A stretch of 64,000 nucleotides of DNA from JAUICS01 sp964384335. GTDB lineage: Bacteria > Pseudomonadota > Alphaproteobacteria > Micavibrionales > Micavibrionaceae. Location: the NCBI GenBank assembly GCA_964384335.1, contig CAYLKN010000001.1, positions 1-64,000 of the forward strand, read 5' to 3'. A model generated the notes under the pieces. The model did no database searches. It was not told where the DNA came from and saw only the letters and a list, made by a program, of their open reading frames with translations. Of the stretch, positions 62,167 through 64,000 are shown piece by piece. A program made the translations under genes and the position numbers. Position 1 is the stretch's first letter, and the number at the start of each line of letters is the position of its first letter.

Positions 62167-62202
62167 TCTGTAACGCGTAAATGAAAATAAGGAAGCGGTA
62201 AT

Positions 62203-62931
62203 ATGAAACAGAAATATCTGGCAATTGTAACCGGCGGGACCAGAGGTATAGGTCTGGCCATAACAAAATCTTTGCGTGATATGGAATGCGATGTAATTGC
62301 GTTCTATCAGGGGAATGAAGAGGCTGCGAAGAAATGCCGGCAAGAAACGAAAGCAAAAACGCTTAAAGTGAATATCACTAATTTTGAAGCCTGTCATAAG
62401 GCGGTTGAAGAGATAAAGGAAAAACACGGCCAGATTCATATCCTGGTTAACAATGCCGGCATTACGCGTGATGGCACACTGCACAAAATGTCTCAGGAGA
62501 ACTGGAACGAGGTTATCGATACAAACCTCAATTCATGCTTTAACATGTGCAGGGCCGTTATCCCCGATATGCGCGAACACCGCTATGGCAGGATTATCAA
62601 TATCAGCTCCATAAACGGGGAAAAAGGACAGTTTGGTCAAACAAACTATGCGGCGGCAAAGGCAGGAATGCTTGGTTTTACAAAAGCTTTGGCGCTTGAA
62701 TCCGCATCAAGGGGCATTACAGTAAATGCAATATGCCCAGGCTATATTGAAACGGAAATGACTTCTGCGATGAGTTCTGAAGTTCTTGAAACTATTATTC
62801 GTCAAATTCCCGCTGGACGTATGGGAAAACCCGAAGAAATCGGTGAGATGGTGGCTTATCTGGCGTCTAAAAACGCTGGGTTTATCAACGGGGCTGCTTT
62901 CGATATCAATGGCGGGCAGTATATGCGCTAA
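62203..62931 (+). CDS. phaB: Acetoacetyl-CoA reductase
   Basis: A 242-residue short-chain dehydrogenase that reduces acetoacetyl-CoA to (R)-3-hydroxybutyryl-CoA for PHB. The NADP motif is VTGGTRGIGLAI (about 9-20); the catalytic Ser, Tyr and Lys are in INISSINGEKGQFGQTNYAAAKAG (Y-x3-K), and PGYIETEMTSAM is the substrate-loop block common to PhaB. AAGGAAG precedes the ATG. It is the last gene of the phaC-phaA-phaB run. FabG-type activity cannot be excluded, but context makes PhaB much more likely. Confidence 0.95.
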   Translation: MKQKYLAIVTGGTRGIGLAITKSLRDMECDVIAFYQGNEEAAKKCRQETKAKTLKVNITNFEACHKAVEEIKEKHGQIHILVNNAGITRDGTLHKMSQENWNEVIDTNLNSCFNMCRAVIPDMREHRYGRIINISSINGEKGQFGQTNYAAAKAGMLGFTKALALESASRGITVNAICPGYIETEMTSAMSSEVLETIIRQIPAGRMGKPEEIGEMVAYLASKNAGFINGAAFDINGGQYMR

Positions 62932-63003
62932 AACGTCCTTGTTGTCGGGGTGTGATACCTTGTTTCATTTTCTAATGATTGCCATCATCCCACAAAAAAG
63001 CGT

Positions 63004-63216
63004 TTAGTTATCAATGTATTTGCTGCTTTCCTTCCGGAAGGCGGGCCTTGAAACTCTGGGGCCTTCATGGTTTGCCTGACGTCCGATATTTCCAAAAATA
63101 TCGCCGTAAACACCTTTGTCAGCGTGTTTTGACTGTCTGTCTTTCTGTGCGGAGCGCATTCCCATGCCATTTGATGGTACATCTGTCACGCCCGTTCCAC
63201 GATAACTCGAACGCAT
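63004..63216 (-). CDS. Unknown 70-residue basic protein with a perfect Shine-Dalgarno
   Basis: A 70-residue Arg/Lys/Ser/Gly-rich soluble protein with no membrane helix, signal peptide or recognised motif. It starts MRSSYRGTGVTDV. A perfect AGGAGG lies 5 bases before the ATG at 63216, one of the best ribosome sites in the window, so the gene is credible despite its size. A TATACT -10-like hexamer (minus strand, 63248-63253) precedes it. It converges on phaB and is downstream of the ABC exporter gene on the same strand. Function unknown. Confidence 0.7.
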   Translation of the reverse strand: MRSSYRGTGVTDVPSNGMGMRSAQKDRQSKHADKGVYGDIFGNIGRQANHEGPRVSRPAFRKESSKYIDN

Positions 63217-63279
63217 AATATCCTCCTGATAAATTATTAACTCTATCAGTATACAGGAATGATGAATTAAATTAAAATT

Positions 63280-64000
63280 TTATGAAAAGACTATCTTTTT
63301 CTCGCTGTTCATGTTTAGAAAACCATTGGTCTGCATGGACCATAGGTGTGCGTAAAGCCCTCCCGTTTTTATAAGATTTTCATGGTCGCCATCTTCCGCA
63401 ATAATACCATTATCGAAAACCAGTATCCGGTCCAGATGTGAAATTGTTGAAAGGCGGTGTGCGATTGCAATGACGGTCTTATTTTTCATGATCCGGACCA
63501 GTGCATCCTGAATAGCCGTTTCGCTTTCGCTGTCCAGGGACGATGTTGCCTCGTCAAGAATAAGAATGGGGGCATCTTTTAAAATGGCGCGGGCGATTGC
63601 TATTCTCTGTCTCTGGCCGCCTGAAAGCTTCACGCCTCTTTCCCCGACAACCGTTTGATAGCCGAGAGGGAGATCTTCTATAAAATCATGGGCGTTGGCA
63701 GTTCGTGCCGCCGCCTCGATTTCCTCATCCGTTGCATCAAGCCGGCCATATCGTATATTTTCGGTAACCGAGCGGTGGAAAAGCGGGGACTCCTGAGGAA
63801 TTACGGCAATGTTTTTCCGCAGGCTTTCCTGTTTAACCCGGGCAATATCCTGACCGTCTATAAAAACGGCGCCTTTTTCAACATCATAAAATCGTAGTAA
63901 AAGGTTAACGAACGTACTTTTACCGGCCCCTGAACGGCCAACCAGCCCAACTTTCTGCTTTGCAGGAATATAAACGCTGAAGTTCTTAAAGACCTTGTTT
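63280..64000 (-). CDS. ABC exporter, nucleotide-binding part (5' end beyond the window)
   Basis: The 3' part of a gene that runs in from the right edge; about 240 codons are visible, only the nucleotide-binding domain. Walker A is GLVGRSGAGKSTFVN, the Q-loop is IAVIPQESPLF, the signature is VKLSGGQRQRIAIAR and Walker B is PILILDEATSSLDSESE, followed by the H-loop IAIAHRLS. This is the layout of a type IV exporter half-transporter (MsbA/lipid, peptide or drug type), with the membrane domain expected beyond 64000. The visible frame is continuous; the GTG in VKLSGG is an internal codon, not a start. Confidence 0.93.
   Translation of the reverse strand, partial: NKVFKNFSVYIPAKQKVGLVGRSGAGKSTFVNLLLRFYDVEKGAVFIDGQDIARVKQESLRKNIAVIPQESPLFHRSVTENIRYGRLDATDEEIEAAARTANAHDFIEDLPLGYQTVVGERGVKLSGGQRQRIAIARAILKDAPILILDEATSSLDSESETAIQDALVRIMKNKTVIAIAHRLSTISHLDRILVFDNGIIAEDGDHENLIKTGGLYAHLWSMQTNGFLNMNSEKKIVFS

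Noticed and set aside
1..64000. tRNA, rRNA, CRISPR arrays, insertion sequences and integrase genes
   Set aside because: I looked for cloverleaf-like clusters, spaced repeats and transposase/integrase motifs on both strands and saw none that I could support.

Overview
This 64 kb window is chromosomal DNA of an alphaproteobacterium. The markers are a TIGR02300-type (FYDLN acid) protein, an HdaA next to a PerM-like permease and a DUF2066 protein divergent from purM, an ftsK-lolA pair, a small aa3-oxidase subunit IV-like protein, and a PhaR-controlled polyhydroxybutyrate (PHB) locus. G+C is moderate. Coding density is very high, with short gaps and many ATGA/GTGA overlaps. I see no rRNA, tRNA, insertion sequence, prophage or CRISPR array. 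The genus cannot be fixed from the sequence alone; an uncultured Rhodospirillales- or Micavibrio-like lineage would fit.

Layout. 0-2.3 kb: three unknown genes on the minus strand, with a hexanucleotide tandem repeat in front of the second. 2.4-4.2 kb: EF-hand protein, ECF sigma factor, small membrane protein (probable anti-sigma factor) and a periplasmic sensor-like protein. 4.2-9.2 kb: aspS, a tiny secreted Cys/His-rich protein, a Trm112-like protein, an RluD-type pseudouridine synthase and a secreted propeller-like protein. 9.2-14.1 kb: a glycosyltransferase, pdxS-pdxT (PLP synthase, unusual for this class), a FecR-domain protein and an unknown protein. 14.1-22.9 kb: thrS, a DMT permease, fabI, a response regulator, a CinA-type domain protein, map-radC, a PfkB kinase and a renalase-like flavoprotein.

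22.9-30.8 kb: an orphan gene behind a structured leader with a 36-codon upstream ORF, the TIGR02300 protein, a thiolase, a helical orphan, a FadN-type bifunctional beta-oxidation enzyme and an overlapping aspartate dehydrogenase. 30.8-35.5 kb: HAD phosphatase, dienelactone hydrolase, btaB and btaA (betaine lipid synthesis) and a phytanoyl-CoA dioxygenase-like protein, all on the minus strand. 35.5-45.3 kb: mfd, rnd, a SixA-like phosphatase, hdaA, perM, a DUF2066 gene, purM and a 54-residue oxidase subunit. 45.5-53 kb: a large single-pass membrane orphan, ftsK, lolA, a flavin reductase, recR and two unknown genes. 53-56 kb: clpA-clpS. 56-63 kb: PHB module (phasin, PhaR repressor, short PhaC, PhaA, PhaB) with a D,D-carboxypeptidase in its middle. 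The right edge holds a 70-codon gene with a perfect Shine-Dalgarno and the 3' end of an ABC exporter gene.

Working together: the beta-oxidation genes and the PHB genes both draw on acetyl-CoA/acetoacetyl-CoA, so carbon storage and fatty-acid turnover are well represented. BtaA/BtaB imply phosphorus-free membrane lipids, a trait linked to phosphate limitation in other alphaproteobacteria. The most unusual items are the SD-sequestering hairpin and upstream ORF before the orphan at 23.2 kb, the dioxygenase next to btaAB, the short stand-alone PhaC without a PhaE partner, the repeat-bearing unknown operon at the left end, and the PilM/PilN-like architecture of the orphan at 45.5 kb.
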